From: Lateolabrax maculatus
Lineage: Eukaryota; Chordata; Actinopteri; Acropomatiformes; Lateolabracidae
Direction: 5' to 3'
NCBI GenBank assembly: GCA_031216445.1
Contig: CM062197.1
Coordinates: forward strand, 26,314,001 to 26,378,000
DNA: 64,000 bases
Shown here piece by piece: positions 31,444-45,575 of this stretch (the first letter of the stretch is position 1; each line of letters opens with the position of its first letter). The notes under the pieces are model-generated. The model was given only the letters and a program-made list of their open reading frames with translations, had not been told where the DNA came from and did no database searches. The translations under genes were made by a program, and so were the position numbers.

Positions 31444-32794
31444 ACCAGTAAAGAGCCATCAGCTGTCAGATAGCACTTTGTAAATTATGCAGCAGTTAAT
31501 GTTCTCCTGTTATCAGAGAAAGTTTTATGCTTTCATGCAACTGAGCTGGCTTGTTTATGATCTCAAAAAAAAAAAAAATTCTATTAAAGTGTACCATGTT
31601 ATGCTAGTATGCTAATGGTGGAAATAGCGCCACCTTGTGTTGCAAAGAGTTGTTAGATAATGTTGTCAGAAAGGAACCTAGCAAGGTTGACCTGTTTACA
31701 TTTGTGTTTTGGGAAAACTTTTAATTATAGTAGTTATAATGTAGTACAAATACAAAACCCAAGGAGTGATGTTTTTCTGTGTTGGTTTAAACCTTGGACT
31801 GATGCTCGCTTTGGGACACAAAAGCATTTGTTGTACTTTCAGTTTTGATCAGAAATGCAATGATTTTGCATGCACTGAAGTCCTGTAATTATCAGGTGTT
31901 TACCTGTTTAATATTGTGAGACTGTTACATGCATAGAATTAGCTCACAAAAATGTGGTTTTATTTTTGCCATGTCCATGTCATGTTCTCCAGTCAAATCA
32001 AACCACAAGTTTGTTGTTTAGCTGCTGTTTTGTACTTGAATGTACAAGAAAGTGATACTTGGGAACAGAACACTTGAGGCTGAATAATAGATTTAATGCA
32101 TATTGTTATTACAATAGCCTAACAGACATAGATCACACTATGAGCAATTTTACAACTAGCTTTAAAATACATTAAATATGACAAGAGGATAGAGAACAGT
32201 AATTTTATTGTTTATTGTAAGGTTATTACATGAGTGATAAAACACACATTTTATATTGGAGAATTGGAATCAAAAGTAACAATATCGAACATTTATTGTT
32301 CAGTCTAGATCTGTCAGTGATGCAATTATTTTTTTAATAAATGTTGTAATGCAGCTGAACAAACCCAGTGAGTGTTCTTTTAAAGTATATGTTTGTGGTG
32401 TTTTTCCCTTTAGTAGGTAATAACAGCTAAAATAGATAAGAAATGGGAGAAGGACAAGGACCCATTCAAAGAAATTGGTTTGTTTAATTTAACTGAACTG
32501 AAATGAACTGAAAAAAAATGAGTGAGTAGTAAGTAGTAGGTATCATAATTCTAAGTGGGGTTAAATTTGTATCAAGCAGTCCACACAAAATGAAAAAATT
32601 AAGTTAACACTAAGCATGGCTATTAAGTTACATGAACTTTTTTTTTTTTTTTTTAGTTGTACTACTTGATTTGGTACTGCACACTTAAAATAAACAAGCT
32701 TTTCTAACTCACTATTCTTAAGATTACTTTGCTTAATTTGCAACGAGTTTGCATACTTTTTTTAAGTAAGGTCAACTAATTAGATTTTACAGTG

Positions 32795-33668
32795 AGTATA
32801 CGTACACACGTCTCCCGCAGAGCTATGTTGAAAGTCTCTCAATATTCAGTCGAGTATTGGCTAATGACCTGCAACACCTAGACGTGTCCAGTACAGTACT
32901 ACAATATGTAGATGATCTCTTGATATGTAGCACCTCCAAAGCTCAATGTGCACAAGACTCAGTCTCAGCCCTGATGGCTTTAGAAAAGGGGGCTCACAAG
33001 GTGAGTAAAAATAAATTACCGTTTTGCCAGACACAGGTTGAATACTAAGGTAGACAACTCTGTGGCACTAAATGAGCTATAGTGCCCTCACAAATTGAGA
33101 CAGTATCGAAAGCTCCCAAACCACAAACGGTGAGACACATGTCGTCATTTCTGCCATCTCAGCTTTACTAGAAGCCATACACCATCCAAAAGTGTTAGCC
33201 ATCATTAAATGCGTAGCTCATCAAAAAACGAATTCCCTGATAGCTAAAGGCAACAACTTAGCAGATGAAGCCGCAAAACGCATAGCTACACCCACCTGTA
33301 TAGGACCACTGCTAGTAGCTGGAGATTGTGAACCACTGACAAACTTATATATATATGATATATATATATATATATATATATATGAGCTATATATATGTGC
33401 TGCTATGTAATAGCAGCACAACATCAGGCAAGTCCATATGCACATTCTGTATGGGCAAAAAGGGGGGCAAGTATAATCACTGAAGAAGGTCCATCACATG
33501 GGCTATGGCGAAGTGCACATGGACATATTGTCCTCCCAACATCTTTGGTACAGGTTGCTACACGTAGTGCGCATGGTCAGGACCATTGCACAAGTGGGGA
33601 GGTGTTGAGACGCCTTCAAGCAGTCTGGTGGTCACCATTTTTCCGACCTGCGTTTGTAGCTGAGACAA
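32795..33668 (+). pseudogene. pol: ERV pol remnants, unit 4 (extra RT stop)
   Basis: As in other units, but the RT fragment has an additional private stop: TACTTAGG has become TACTAAGG near 33045, ending the frame at VEY. Pro variant (KLPFCQ). Confidence 0.75.
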
Positions 33669-33789
33669 TTTTGCAAGGAAGGTTTTTTTCTGTTGCTCTG
33701 GTATTTCAAGTCTGATACTGCATGTTAGTGTTTTTGTTTTTTGTTTCTATTTTGCCGGGCTTGATGCTAAAATGATCTTTTCTTTTCAG

Positions 33790-36700
33790 ATTTTTCAAGA
33801 AGACAAAAAACTTCCTATGCAGTGGTTGTGTAAGTACTGCACATTTTGTGCTGAAAAGAGGTGCTTCTTACTTAAGCATTACCGCTTAAAACACGGGTGC
33901 CACACTCGAATATCACCACTACCGTGCCTTTATAAGGAGTGCCTGTGCACATTTAAATCTTTCAATGCACTCAAAGTCCACTTATCAACATGGCACACTC
34001 AAAAGGACCTGGGGAACGTGGGTGAAACTGCTTTCCATTGTCAGCTGTGTGACTTTGTGGAGCCTTGCACTGGAGCTGACTTTTTTACCCATTTACGAAG
34101 ACATTTGAAGCTGAAGCAAAAGGTTTCCTGTCCATATCAAGGCTGTAGCTTTCAGAGCAATGTTTATTCAACCTTTAATGCACATAAAAGCAAAGAACAT
34201 CAAGACCACAATAAGATGGCATTCAAACCTGAAATTGTGTCACATAATGTACTTGAGGTACCTCCACCTAATATAAATATTCAACCTGAGGATAGTGCCC
34301 CTGAAACTGATCAGGTTGAGTTTGAGGTTACTGAGCTCAATGAAGATGTGGGAGACTTGGAGAGTCAGTTGGAACATAATGTAGCTGCTGTTTTTCTGAA
34401 AATGTCATCGATTCTTAACATCTCTGAAAATGCCCTGCAAGAAGTTATAGAGCAGATCAACCAAATTTATGTGCTTTCACAGCCATTGTTACATACCTCG
34501 GTTGGAAAAATACTAAATCAACATTGTGGAGATGTTGAGGACTCTTAAGTGAGTGAGATAGCTAAAGTATTTACTGAGAATAATGTATTCCTGAAATTCA
34601 CTTCTACTAGGGGGTCATTGTCAACCACTAGCAAGCGAACATCATACATTTGAAAAGAATTCTCAGTGGTGACGCCTATTGAGTTTGTCCTAAAAAATGA
34701 CAGGCAGACAGTTGTGTATATCCCCATACTAAAAATGCTGCAGACATTACTAAACAATGGAGAAATTTTAGATAAGGCCATGTCATCTGAGACAAATTTG
34801 TCACAAGGATACAGATCTCACAGGGATGGTTACCGGTTTAAAGACAATTCTCTCTTGACAGAGGAAGAATTCAGGATTGCTCTTTTCTTGTACATAGATG
34901 ATTTTGAGGTGGCTAAGCCCTTGGGAACCTCCAGAAAGAAACACAAGCTGCCATCTACTGGGTACTTGGAAATCTACACCCTAAATATCGCTCCTCTCTT
35001 CATTCCATTCAGCTTGCTCTACTCATCATCGCTGAAGATGATATCAGGAAGTTGACTTTAAATGAGAGACCACAGTCTATTGAAGAATTAAAAGTGCAAC
35101 TGGTAGATACACTGTCACTGCAGTATGACTTTAAACTGCAGTATGAAGATCAAGACGTCCATAATGCCCTCTGCAATTTGACTGAAATAACTGATTTACC
35201 TGAAAGAGCTACGCTCAAAATCATCCCTCTTGTGACTCTCCATTTAACCGCATTGTCATCACCCACCACAACATCAGACACTGAGTGCAGCACAGCAGAC
35301 ACTGAGATCCTGTCGACAGGAAGAGCATCACCATCGCTAAGACAACAGTGGCCAGATTTCTTTGACATACCCAATTTCTCAGTTGATGTTGACTATAGAC
35401 TCAGACAGGCAGATCTTGCCTTTATGAAGGATGGAACACGTATGACTCTACCACGAGATATGAAGCATGACATACTAGAAAAGCTTGCTGAGACGATGTA
35501 CAGTTTCAAGGCTTACCCTAAAGATGATGACTTCAGCAGTGTTGCAAAAGCACTAATTAGCAAACACCCCTGCCTCACTGAGCCTGGACCACACAGATGG
35601 TATGGCTGGAAAAACAGCCTTAAATTATCGCACAAAGCTTCAAAAAGCTGGATGTGAGGATGTAGCAATCAATGGAGGCAAAAGAAGTAAAGGCAACCCA
35701 GAAGGAGAATCCTCAAGCAAGAATATCAAACGGCCAAAAAGAGGTGAAGCAAACTACCTACCTAACTTACCTGAAGGACATGATGAAACAAGCCTTGAAA
35801 ATGCCAGAAAGGTTCTCGTGGAAGAAATGAAGAAGAAACAACCCAATAGCACTCTCATCTCACAAATGATGGACCAATCATTCCCACTACGCAGACAAGA
35901 AATTGTAGAAAAGGAACCTGCTGTACAGAACATTGTTGAACGATGGCCAGCACTCTTCACAGACAGGTAAACTATTTTTGTTCTCAACCAATAAAATAAT
36001 GCCTATCAAAAAGAAATTCAAGGTGTGTGGCTAGAAATCCAAACACACTTGTTGGAATGTTAACACTTCTGCCATCTCTCCATCCCTACCCACCCCTCTC
36101 TCTACTTTTCAGGTGTTTGCTGAGTTCAACAGAATCGCAAGTAAGAATCTTGAGGGAGACTTCTTTGAGGCTCTGGACCAGTATACCCCACGTTTCATTG
36201 AACTTTTCAAAACAAGAAGGGGAACTGTTGGCCAGAAGCTCAGTGAGCTGATGCAGCACATGAGCTGGATGGTAAGTAGGTTAATTTTGCTTTTGATCTG
36301 TGTGATAGTTCATCAATCAAGTTCTAAATGAGATGATCCAGCCCAACCTATTCTATTTCCTGTCTGACTTGTGCTTGTGCCTTGCAAATTACTCTGTTAA
36401 CTGGTCTTTTCTCTCTCTGTGTATCATTAGACACCAGACGTGACAGTACTTCGCTCTGTTGTCCTCAAAGGCATTCCTATTTTACTTGGTGACGACTCCA
36501 GTGAATTCTTCAAGACATGCTCTGTAAGTACTTGCACATAAGAAAAAGTTTGGTCTGCATTAAAATAGAACTATATCTGTGCTGACATAGAAGATGTAAT
36601 TTTATCTGCACAATATACAATATACATTTTGTACAGTGATTGATGTATTTTGTATGGCAATTCCTCCACAGCTAATCTGAGAGGTATTTAAACAGCCAGT

Positions 36701-37315
36701 AAATAAAAATGAAATTTGCCACATAAACGTTGTACACATTAATTAATTGTAAATCTAAGGAGCAGGAGTCCAGGCTGAAAAGTCAGTGTCACTGTTTAAG
36801 AATATATGGACCTTGTGGACCATAGCTTTAGTTTAATCATACCACATTTATTTTGTTGGTTATATTGTAACAATCCAGTGTGAACACATATTTAAAACCA
36901 TATTCCCTAGCAAATGCTTTCAACATTAAAAATGAATGTTTAGAAGAGCATAAATTGCCATGCTGAAGAATGTGTGTGTGTGTCTTTGTAGGGTACAGCG
37001 AGAGACGAGGCCCTAGAATGCACTGTCGGTGTGCTGACAGTTGTCAGTGAAGATAATCCTCATGAGGGTCCAAGTTCAGTAGACCTCCAGCCCATCTCCA
37101 CTGCCATCATTCTGGAGGGAGGTATCATCATGGATCATATAAAAAAACTTGCCTCAGGCAGTTTGTCTGTTATTTGGGCTTACATATGCTTTGCATTTGG
37201 ATTACCCAAAATGCATGGCAAATACACTCAACTTCATTCAGACTGTGATGCTTGGACTGGGAAAGAAAACCTCCCACCAAAACTGTTAACTTTGAAGAAC
37301 AGTCTACTGGGTTAG
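33790..37315 (+). pseudogene. C2H2/PB1 gene, copy 5
   Basis: Shared lesions present. Variants Thr (VDT), Val (DQDV) and Ser (PNS). A private G-to-C change in the 3' flank (TTACATAA near 37526) is outside the coding exons. Confidence 0.75.
33817..34548 (+). CDS. Four-C2H2-finger open frame (243 aa), copy 5
   Basis: Intact; encodes the same protein as copies 2-9. No native promoter upstream. Confidence 0.5.
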   Translation: MQWLCKYCTFCAEKRCFLLKHYRLKHGCHTRISPLPCLYKECLCTFKSFNALKVHLSTWHTQKDLGNVGETAFHCQLCDFVEPCTGADFFTHLRRHLKLKQKVSCPYQGCSFQSNVYSTFNAHKSKEHQDHNKMAFKPEIVSHNVLEVPPPNINIQPEDSAPETDQVEFEVTELNEDVGDLESQLEHNVAAVFLKMSSILNISENALQEVIEQINQIYVLSQPLLHTSVGKILNQHCGDVEDS

Positions 37316-38666
37316 ACCAGTAAAGAGCCATCAGCTGTCAGATAGCACTTTGTAAATTATGCAGCAGTTAATGTTCTCCTGTTATCAGAGAAAGTTTTAT
37401 GCTTTCATGCAACTGAGCTGGCTTGTTTATGATCTCAAAAAAAAAAAAAATTCTATTAAAGTGTACCATGTTATGCTAGTATGCTAATGGTGGAAATAGC
37501 GCCACCTTGTGTTGCAAAGAGTTGTTACATAATGTTGTCAGAAAGGAACCTAGCAAGGTTGACCTGTTTACATTTGTGTTTTGGGAAAACTTTTAATTAT
37601 AGTAGTTATAATGTAGTACAAATACAAAACCCAAGGAGTGATGTTTTTCTGTGTTGGTTTAAACCTTGGACTGATGCTCGCTTTGGGACACAAAAGCATT
37701 TGTTGTACTTTCAGTTTTGATCAGAAATGCAATGATTTTGCATGCACTGAAGTCCTGTAATTATCAGGTGTTTACCTGTTTAATATTGTGAGACTGTTAC
37801 ATGCATAGAATTAGCTCACAAAAATGTGGTTTTATTTTTGCCATGTCCATGTCATGTTCTACAGTCAAATCAAACCACAAGTTTGTTGTTTAGCTGCTGT
37901 TTTGTACTTGAATGTACAAGAAAGTGATACTTGGGAACAGAACACTTGAGGCTGAATAATAGATTTAATGCATATTGTTATTACAATAGCCTAACAGACA
38001 TAGATCACACTATGAGCAATTTTGCAACTAGCTTTAAAATACATTAAATATGACAAGAGGATAGAGAACAGTCATTTTATTGTTTATTGTAAGGTTATTA
38101 CATGAGTGATAAAACACACATTTTATATTGGAGAATTGGAATCAAAAGTAACAATATCGAACATTTATTGTTCAGTCTAGATCTGTCAGTGATGCAATTA
38201 TTTTTTTAATAAATGTTGTAATGCAGCTGAACAAACCCAGTGAGTGTTCTTTTAAAGTATATGTTTGTGGTGTTTTTCCCTTTATTAGGTAATAACAGCT
38301 AAAATAGATAAGAAATGGGAGAAGGACAAGGACCCATTCAAGGAAATTGGTTTGTTTAATTTAACTGAACTGAAATGAACTGAAAAAAAATGAGTGAGTA
38401 GTAAGTAGTAGGTATCATAATTCTAAGTGGGGTTAAATTTGTATCAAGCAGTCCACACAAAATGAAAAAAATAAGTTAACACTAAGCATGGCTATTAAGT
38501 TACATGAACTTTTTTTTTTTTTTTTTAGTTGTACTACTTGATTTGGTACTGCACGCTTAAAATAAACAAGCTTTTCTAACTCACTATTCTTAAGATTACT
38601 TTGCTTAATTTGCAACGAGTTTGCATACTTTTTTTAAGTAAGGTCAACTAATTAGATTTTACAGTG

Positions 38667-39227
38667 AGTATACGTACACACGTCTCCCGCAGAGCTATGT
38701 TGAAAGTCTCTCAATATTCAGTCGAGTATTGGCTAATGACCTGCAACACCTAGACGTGTCCAGTACAGTACTACAATATGTAGATGATCTCTTGATATGT
38801 AGCACCTCCAAAGCTCAATGTGCACAAGACTCAGTCTCAGCCCTGATGGCTTTAGAAAAGGGGGCTCACAAGGTGAGTAAAAATAAATTACCGTTTTGCC
38901 AGACACAGGTTGAATACTTAGGTAGACAACTCTGTGGCACTAAATGAGCTATAGTGCCCTCACAAATTGAGGCAGTATCGAAAGCTCCCAAACCACAAAC
39001 GGTGAGACACATGTCGTCATTTCTGCCATCTCAGCTTTACTAGAAGCCATACACCATCCAAAAGTGTTAGCCATCATTAAATGCGTAGCTCATCAAAAAA
39101 CGAATTCCCTGATAGCTAAAGGCAACAACTTAGCAGATGAAGCCGCAAAACGCATAGCTACACCCACCTGTATAGGACCACTGCTAGTAGCTGGAGATTG
39201 TGAACCACTGACAAACTTATATATATA

Positions 39228-39272
<45 letters not shown>

Positions 39273-39554
39273 CTATATATATGTGCTGCTATGTAATAGC
39301 AGCACAACATCAGGCAAGTCCATATGCACATTCTGTATGGGCAAAAAGGGGGGCAAGTATAATCACTGAAGAAGGTCCATCACATGGGCTATGGCGAAGT
39401 GCACATGGACATATTGTCCTCCCAACATCTTTGGTACAGGTTGCTACACGTAGTGCGCATGGCCAGGACCATTGCACAAGTGGGGAGGTGTTGAGACGCC
39501 TTCAAGCAGTCTGGTGGTCACCATTTTTCCGACCTGCGTTTGTAGCTGAGACAA
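38667..39554 (+). pseudogene. pol: ERV pol remnants, unit 5
   Basis: YVDD RT fragment (Pro variant), RNase H end, a longer (TA)n tract, integrase N-terminus. Shares GGCCAGGACC with unit 6 near 39462, where other units have GGTCAGGACC. Confidence 0.75.
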
Positions 39555-39675
39555 TTTTGCAAGGAAGGTTTTTTTCTGTTGCTCTGGTATTTCAAGTCTG
39601 ATACTGCATGTTAGTGTTTTTGTTTTTTGTTTCTATTTTGCCGGGCTTGATGCTAAAATGATCTTTTCTTTTCAG

Positions 39676-42600
39676 ATTTTTCAAGAAGACAAAAAACTTC
39701 CTATGCAGTGGTTGTGTAAGTACTGCACATTTTGTGCTGAAAAGAGGTGCTTCTTACTTAAGCATTACCGCTTAAAACACGGGTGCCACACTCGAATATC
39801 ACCACTACCGTGCCTTTATAAGGAGTGCCTGTGCACATTTAAATCTTTCAATGCACTCAAAGTCCACTTATCAACATGGCACACTCAAAAGGACCTGGGG
39901 AACGTGGGTGAAACTGCTTTCCATTGTCAGCTGTGTGACTTTGTGGAGCCTTGCACTGGAGCTGACTTTTTTACCCATTTACGAAGACATTTGAAGCTGA
40001 AGCAAAAGGTTTCCTGTCCATATCAAGGCTGTAGCTTTCAGAGCAATGTTTATTCAACCTTTAATGCACATAAAAGCAAAGAACATCAAGACCACAATAA
40101 GATGGCATTCAAACCTGAAATTGTGTCACATAATGTACTTGAGGTACCTCCACCTAATATAAATATTCAACCTGAGGATAGTGCCCCTGAAACTGATCAG
40201 GTTGAGTTTGAGGTTACTGAGCTCAATGAAGATGTGGGAGACTTGGAGAGTCAGTTGGAACATAATGTAGCTGCTGTTTTTCTGAAAATGTCATCGATTC
40301 TTAACATCTCTGAAAATGCCCTGCAAGAAGTTATAGAGCAGATCAACCAAATTTATGTGCTTTCACAGCCATTGTTACATACCTCGGTTGGAAAAATACT
40401 AAATCAACATTGTGGAGATGTTGAGGACTCTTAAGTGAGTGAGATAGCTAAAGTATTTACTGAGAATAATGTATTCCTGAAATTCACTTCTACTAGGGGG
40501 TCATTGTCAACCACTAGCAAGCGAACATCATACATTTGAAAAGAATTCTCAGTGGTGACGCCTATTGAGTTTGTCCTAAAAAATGACAGGCAGACAGTTG
40601 TGTATATCCCCATACTAAAAATGCTGCAGACATTACTAAACAATGGAGAAATTTTAGATAAGGCCATGTCATCTGAGACAAATTTGTCACAAGGATACAG
40701 ATCTCACAGGGATGGTTACCGGTTTAAAGACAATTCTCTCTTGACAGAGGAAGAATTCAGGATTGCTCTTTTCTTGTACATAGATGATTTTGAGGTGGCT
40801 AAGCCCTTGGGAACCTCCAGAAAGAAACACAAGCTGCCATCTACTGGGTACTTGGAAATCTACACCCTAAATATCGCTCCTCTCTTCATTCCATTCAGCT
40901 TGCTCTACTCATCATCGCTGAAGATGATATCAGGAAGTTGACTTTAAATGAGAGACCACAGTCTATTGAAGAATTAAAAGTGCAACTGGTAGATACACTG
41001 TCACTGCAGTATGACTTTAAACTGCAGTATGAAGATCAAGACGTCCATAATGCCCTCTGCAATTTGACTGAAATAACTGATTTACCTGAAAGAGCTACGC
41101 TCAAAATCATCCCTCTTGTGACTCTCCATTTAACCGCATTGTCATCACCCACCACAACATCAGACACTGAGTGCAGCACAGCAGACACTGAGATCCTGTC
41201 GACAGGAAGAGCATCACCATCGCTAAGACAACAGTGGCCAGATTTCTTTGACATACCCAATTTCTCAGTTGATGTTGACTATAGACTCAGACAGGCAGAT
41301 CTTGCCTTTATGAAGGATGGAACACGTATGACTCTACCACGAGATATGAAGCATGACATACTAGAAAAGCTTGCTGAGACGATGTACAGTTTCAAGGCTT
41401 ACCCTAAAGATGATGACTTCAGCAGTGTTGCAAAAGCACTAATTAGCAAACACCCCTGCCTCACTGAGCCTGGACCACACAGATGGTATGGCTGGAAAAA
41501 CAGCCTTAAATTATCGCACAAAGCTTCAAAAAGCTGGATGTGAGGATGTAGCAATCAATGGAGGCAAAAGAAGTAAAGGCAACCCAGAAGGAGAATCCTC
41601 AAGCAAGAATATCAAACGGCCAAAAAGAGGTGAAGCAAACTACCTACCTAACTTACCTGAAGGACATGATGAAACAAGCCTTGAAAATGCCAGAAAGGTT
41701 CTCGTGGAAGAAATGAAGAAGAAACAACCCAATAGCACTCTCATCTCACAAATGATGGACCAATCATTCCCACTACGCAGACAAGAAATTGTAGAAAAGG
41801 AACCTGCTGTACAGAACATTGTTGAACGATGGCCAGCACTCTTCACAGACAGGTAAACTATTTTTGTTCTCAACCAATAAAATAATGCCTATCAAAAAGA
41901 AATTCAAGGTGTGTGGCTAGAAATCCAAACACACTTGTTGGAATGTTAACACTTCTGCCATCTCTCCATCCCTACCCACCCCTCTCTCTACTTTTCAGGT
42001 GTTTGCTGAGTTCAACAGAATCGCAAGTAAGAATCTTGAGGGAGACTTCTTTGAGGCTCTGGACCAGTATACCCCACGTTTCATTGAACTTTTCAAAACA
42101 AGAAGGGGAACTGTTGGCCAGAAGCTCAGTGAGCTGATGCAGCACATGAGCTGGATGGTAAGTAGGTTAATTTTGCTTTTGATCTGTGTGATAGTTCATC
42201 AATCAAGTTCTAAATGAGATGATCCAGCCCAACCTATTCTATTTCCTGTCTGACTTGTGCTTGTGCCTTGCAAATTACTCTGTTAACTGGTCTTTTCTCT
42301 CTCTGTGTATCATTAGACACCAGACGTGACAGTACTTCGCTCTGTTGTCCTCAAAGGCATTCCTATTTTACTTGGTGACGACTCCAGTGAATTCTTCAAG
42401 ACATGCTCTGTAAGTACTTGCACATAAGAAAAAGTTTGGTCTGCATTAAAATAGAACTATATCTGTGCTGACATAGAAGATGTAATTTTATCTGCACAAT
42501 ATACAATATACATTTTGTACAGTGATTGATGTATTTTGTATGGCAATTCCTCCACAGCTAATCTGAGAGGTATTTAAACAGCCAGTAAATAAAAATGAAA

Positions 42601-43201
42601 TTTGCCACATAAACGTTGTACACATTAATTAATTGTAAATCTAAGGAGCAGGAGTCCAGGCTGAAAAGTCAGTGTCACTGTTTAAGAATATATGGACCTT
42701 GTGGACCATAGCTTTAGTTTAATCATACCACATTTATTTTGTTGGTTATATTGTAACAATCCAGTGTGAACACATATTTAAAACCATATTCCCTAGCAAA
42801 TGCTTTCAACATTAAAAATGAATGTTTAGAAGAGCATAAATTGCCATGCTGAAGAATGTGTGTGTGTGTCTTTGTAGGGTACAGCGAGAGACGAGGCCCT
42901 AGAATGCACTGTCGGTGTGCTGACAGTTGTCAGTGAAGATAATCCTCATGAGGGTCCAAGTTCAGTAGACCTCCAGCCCATCTCCACTGCCATCATTCTG
43001 GAGGGAGGTATCATCATGGATCATATAAAAAAACTTGCCTCAGGCAGTTTGTCTGTTATTTGGGCTTACATATGCTTTGCATTTGGATTACCCAAAATGC
43101 ATGGCAAATACACTCAACTTCATTCAGACTGTGATGCTTGGACTGGGAAAGAAAACCTCCCACCAAAACTGTTAACTTTGAAGAACAGTCTACTGGGTTA
43201 G
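39676..43201 (+). pseudogene. C2H2/PB1 gene, copy 6
   Basis: Shared lesions present. Variants Thr, Val, Ser, as in copy 5. No private coding change was noticed. Confidence 0.75.
39703..40434 (+). CDS. Four-C2H2-finger open frame (243 aa), copy 6
   Basis: Intact; same protein as the neighbouring copies. Confidence 0.5.
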   Translation: MQWLCKYCTFCAEKRCFLLKHYRLKHGCHTRISPLPCLYKECLCTFKSFNALKVHLSTWHTQKDLGNVGETAFHCQLCDFVEPCTGADFFTHLRRHLKLKQKVSCPYQGCSFQSNVYSTFNAHKSKEHQDHNKMAFKPEIVSHNVLEVPPPNINIQPEDSAPETDQVEFEVTELNEDVGDLESQLEHNVAAVFLKMSSILNISENALQEVIEQINQIYVLSQPLLHTSVGKILNQHCGDVEDS

Positions 43202-44552
43202 ACCAGTAAAGAGCCATCAGCTGTCAGATAGCACTTTGTAAATTATGCAGCAGTTAATGTTCTCCTGTTATCAGAGAAAGTTTTATGCTTTCATGCAACT
43301 GAGCTGGCTTGTTTATGATCTCAAAAAAAAAAAAAATTCTATTAAAGTGTACCATGTTATGCTAGTATGCTAATGGTGGAAATAGCGCCACCTTGTGTTG
43401 CAAAGAGTTGTTAGATAATGTTGTCAGAAAGGAACCTAGCAAGGTTGACCTGTTTACATTTGTGTTTTGGGAAAACTTTTAATTATAGTAGTTATAATGT
43501 AGTACAAATACAAAACCCAAGGAGTGATGTTTTTCTGTGTTGGTTTAAACCTTGGACTGATGCTCGCTTTGGGACACAAAAGCATTTGTTGTACTTTCAG
43601 TTTTGATCAGAAATGCAATGATTTTGCATGCACTGAAGTCCTGTAATTATCAGGTGTTTACCTGTTTAATATTGTGAGACTGTTACATGCATAGAATTAG
43701 CTCACAAAAATGTGGTTTTATTTTTGCCATGTCCATGTCATGTTCTACAGTCAAATCAAACCACAAGTTTGTTGTTTAGCTGCTGTTTTGTACTTGAATG
43801 TACAAGAAAGTGATACTTGGGAACAGAACACTTGAGGCTGAATAATAGATTTAATGCATATTGTTATTACAATAGCCTAACAGACATAGATCACACTATG
43901 AGCAATTTTGCAACTAGCTTTAAAATACATTAAATATGACAAGAGGATAGAGAACAGTCATTTTATTGTTTATTGTAAGGTTATTACATGAGTGATAAAA
44001 CACACATTTTATATTGGAGAATTGGAATCAAAAGTAACAATATCGAACATTTATTGTTCAGTCTAGATCTGTCAGTGATGCAATTATTTTTTTAATAAAT
44101 GTTGTAATGCAGCTGAACAAACCCAGTGAGTGTTCTTTTAAAGTATATGTTTGTGGTGTTTTTCCCTTTATTAGGTAATAACAGCTAAAATAGATAAGAA
44201 ATGGGAGAAGGACAAGGACCCATTCAAGGAAATTGGTTTGTTTAATTTAACTGAACTGAAATGAACTGAAAAAAAATGAGTGAGTAGTAAGTAGTAGGTA
44301 TCATAATTCTAAGTGGGGTTAAATTTGTATCAAGCAGTCCACACAAAATGAAAAAAATAAGTTAACACTAAGCATGGCTATTAAGTTACATGAACTTTTT
44401 TTTTTTTTTTTTAGTTGTACTACTTGATTTGGTACTGCACGCTTAAAATAAACAAGCTTTTCTAACTCACTATTCTTAAGATTACTTTGCTTAATTTGCA
44501 ACGAGTTTGCATACTTTTTTTAAGTAAGGTCAACTAATTAGATTTTACAGTG

Positions 44553-45113
44553 AGTATACGTACACACGTCTCCCGCAGAGCTATGTTGAAAGTCTCTCAA
44601 TATTCAGTCGAGTATTGGCTAATGACCTGCAACACCTAGACGTGTCCAGTACAGTACTACAATATGTAGATGATCTCTTGATATGTAGCACCTCCAAAGC
44701 TCAATGTGCACAAGACTCAGTCTCAGCCCTGATGGCTTTAGAAAAGGGGGCTCACAAGGTGAGTAAAAATAAATTACCGTTTTGCCAGACACAGGTTGAA
44801 TACTTAGGTAGACAACTCTGTGGCACTAAATGAGCTATAGTGCCCTCACAAATTGAGGCAGTATCGAAAGCTCCCAAACCACAAACGGTGAGACACATGT
44901 CGTCATTTCTGCCATCTCAGCTTTACTAGAAGCCATACACCATCCAAAAGTGTTAGCCATCATTAAATGCGTAGCTCATCAAAAAACGAATTCCCTGATA
45001 GCTAAAGGCAACAACTTAGCAGATGAAGCCGCAAAACGCATAGCTACACCCACCTGTATAGGACCACTGCTAGTAGCTGGAGATTGTGAACCACTGACAA
45101 ACTTATATATATA

Positions 45114-45172
<59 letters not shown>

Positions 45173-45454
45173 CTATATATATGTGCTGCTATGTAATAGC
45201 AGCACAACATCAGGCAAGTCCATATGCACATTCTGTATGGGCAAAAAGGGGGGCAAGTATAATCACTGAAGAAGGTCCATCACATGGGCTATGGCGAAGT
45301 GCACATGGACATATTGTCCTCCCAACATCTTTGGTACAGGTTGCTACACGTAGTGCGCATGGCCAGGACCATTGCACAAGTGGGGAGGTGTTGAGACGCC
45401 TTCAAGCAGTCTGGTGGTCACCATTTTTCCGACCTGCGTTTGTAGCTGAGACAA
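44553..45454 (+). pseudogene. pol: ERV pol remnants, unit 6
   Basis: As unit 5, with a (TA)n tract so long that the reading frame through it ends before the integrase block. Confidence 0.75.
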
Positions 45455-45575
45455 TTTTGCAAGGAAGGTTTTTTTCTGTTGCTCTGGTATTTCAAGTCTG
45501 ATACTGCATGTTAGTGTTTTTGTTTTTTGTTTCTATTTTGCCGGGCTTGATGCTAAAATGATCTTTTCTTTTCAG

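Larger units (their letters stand above)
27797..33668 (+). repeat. Short tandem unit 4
   Basis: 5872 bp, junction to junction. The gene half resembles unit 3, while the ERV end (Pro variant, GTCTCTCAAT) resembles units 5-6, so it is a mosaic. (TA)n at about 33346-33383. Confidence 0.9.
33669..39554 (+). repeat. Short tandem unit 5
   Basis: 5886 bp. All markers of the second haplotype group (Thr, Val, Ser, then C, AT, G, T, Pro along the unit); nearly identical to unit 6. (TA)n at about 39218-39269. Confidence 0.9.
39555..45454 (+). repeat. Short tandem unit 6
   Basis: 5900 bp, the longest unit, because its (TA)n tract (about 45103-45170) is the most expanded. Otherwise almost the same as unit 5. 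Confidence 0.9.
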
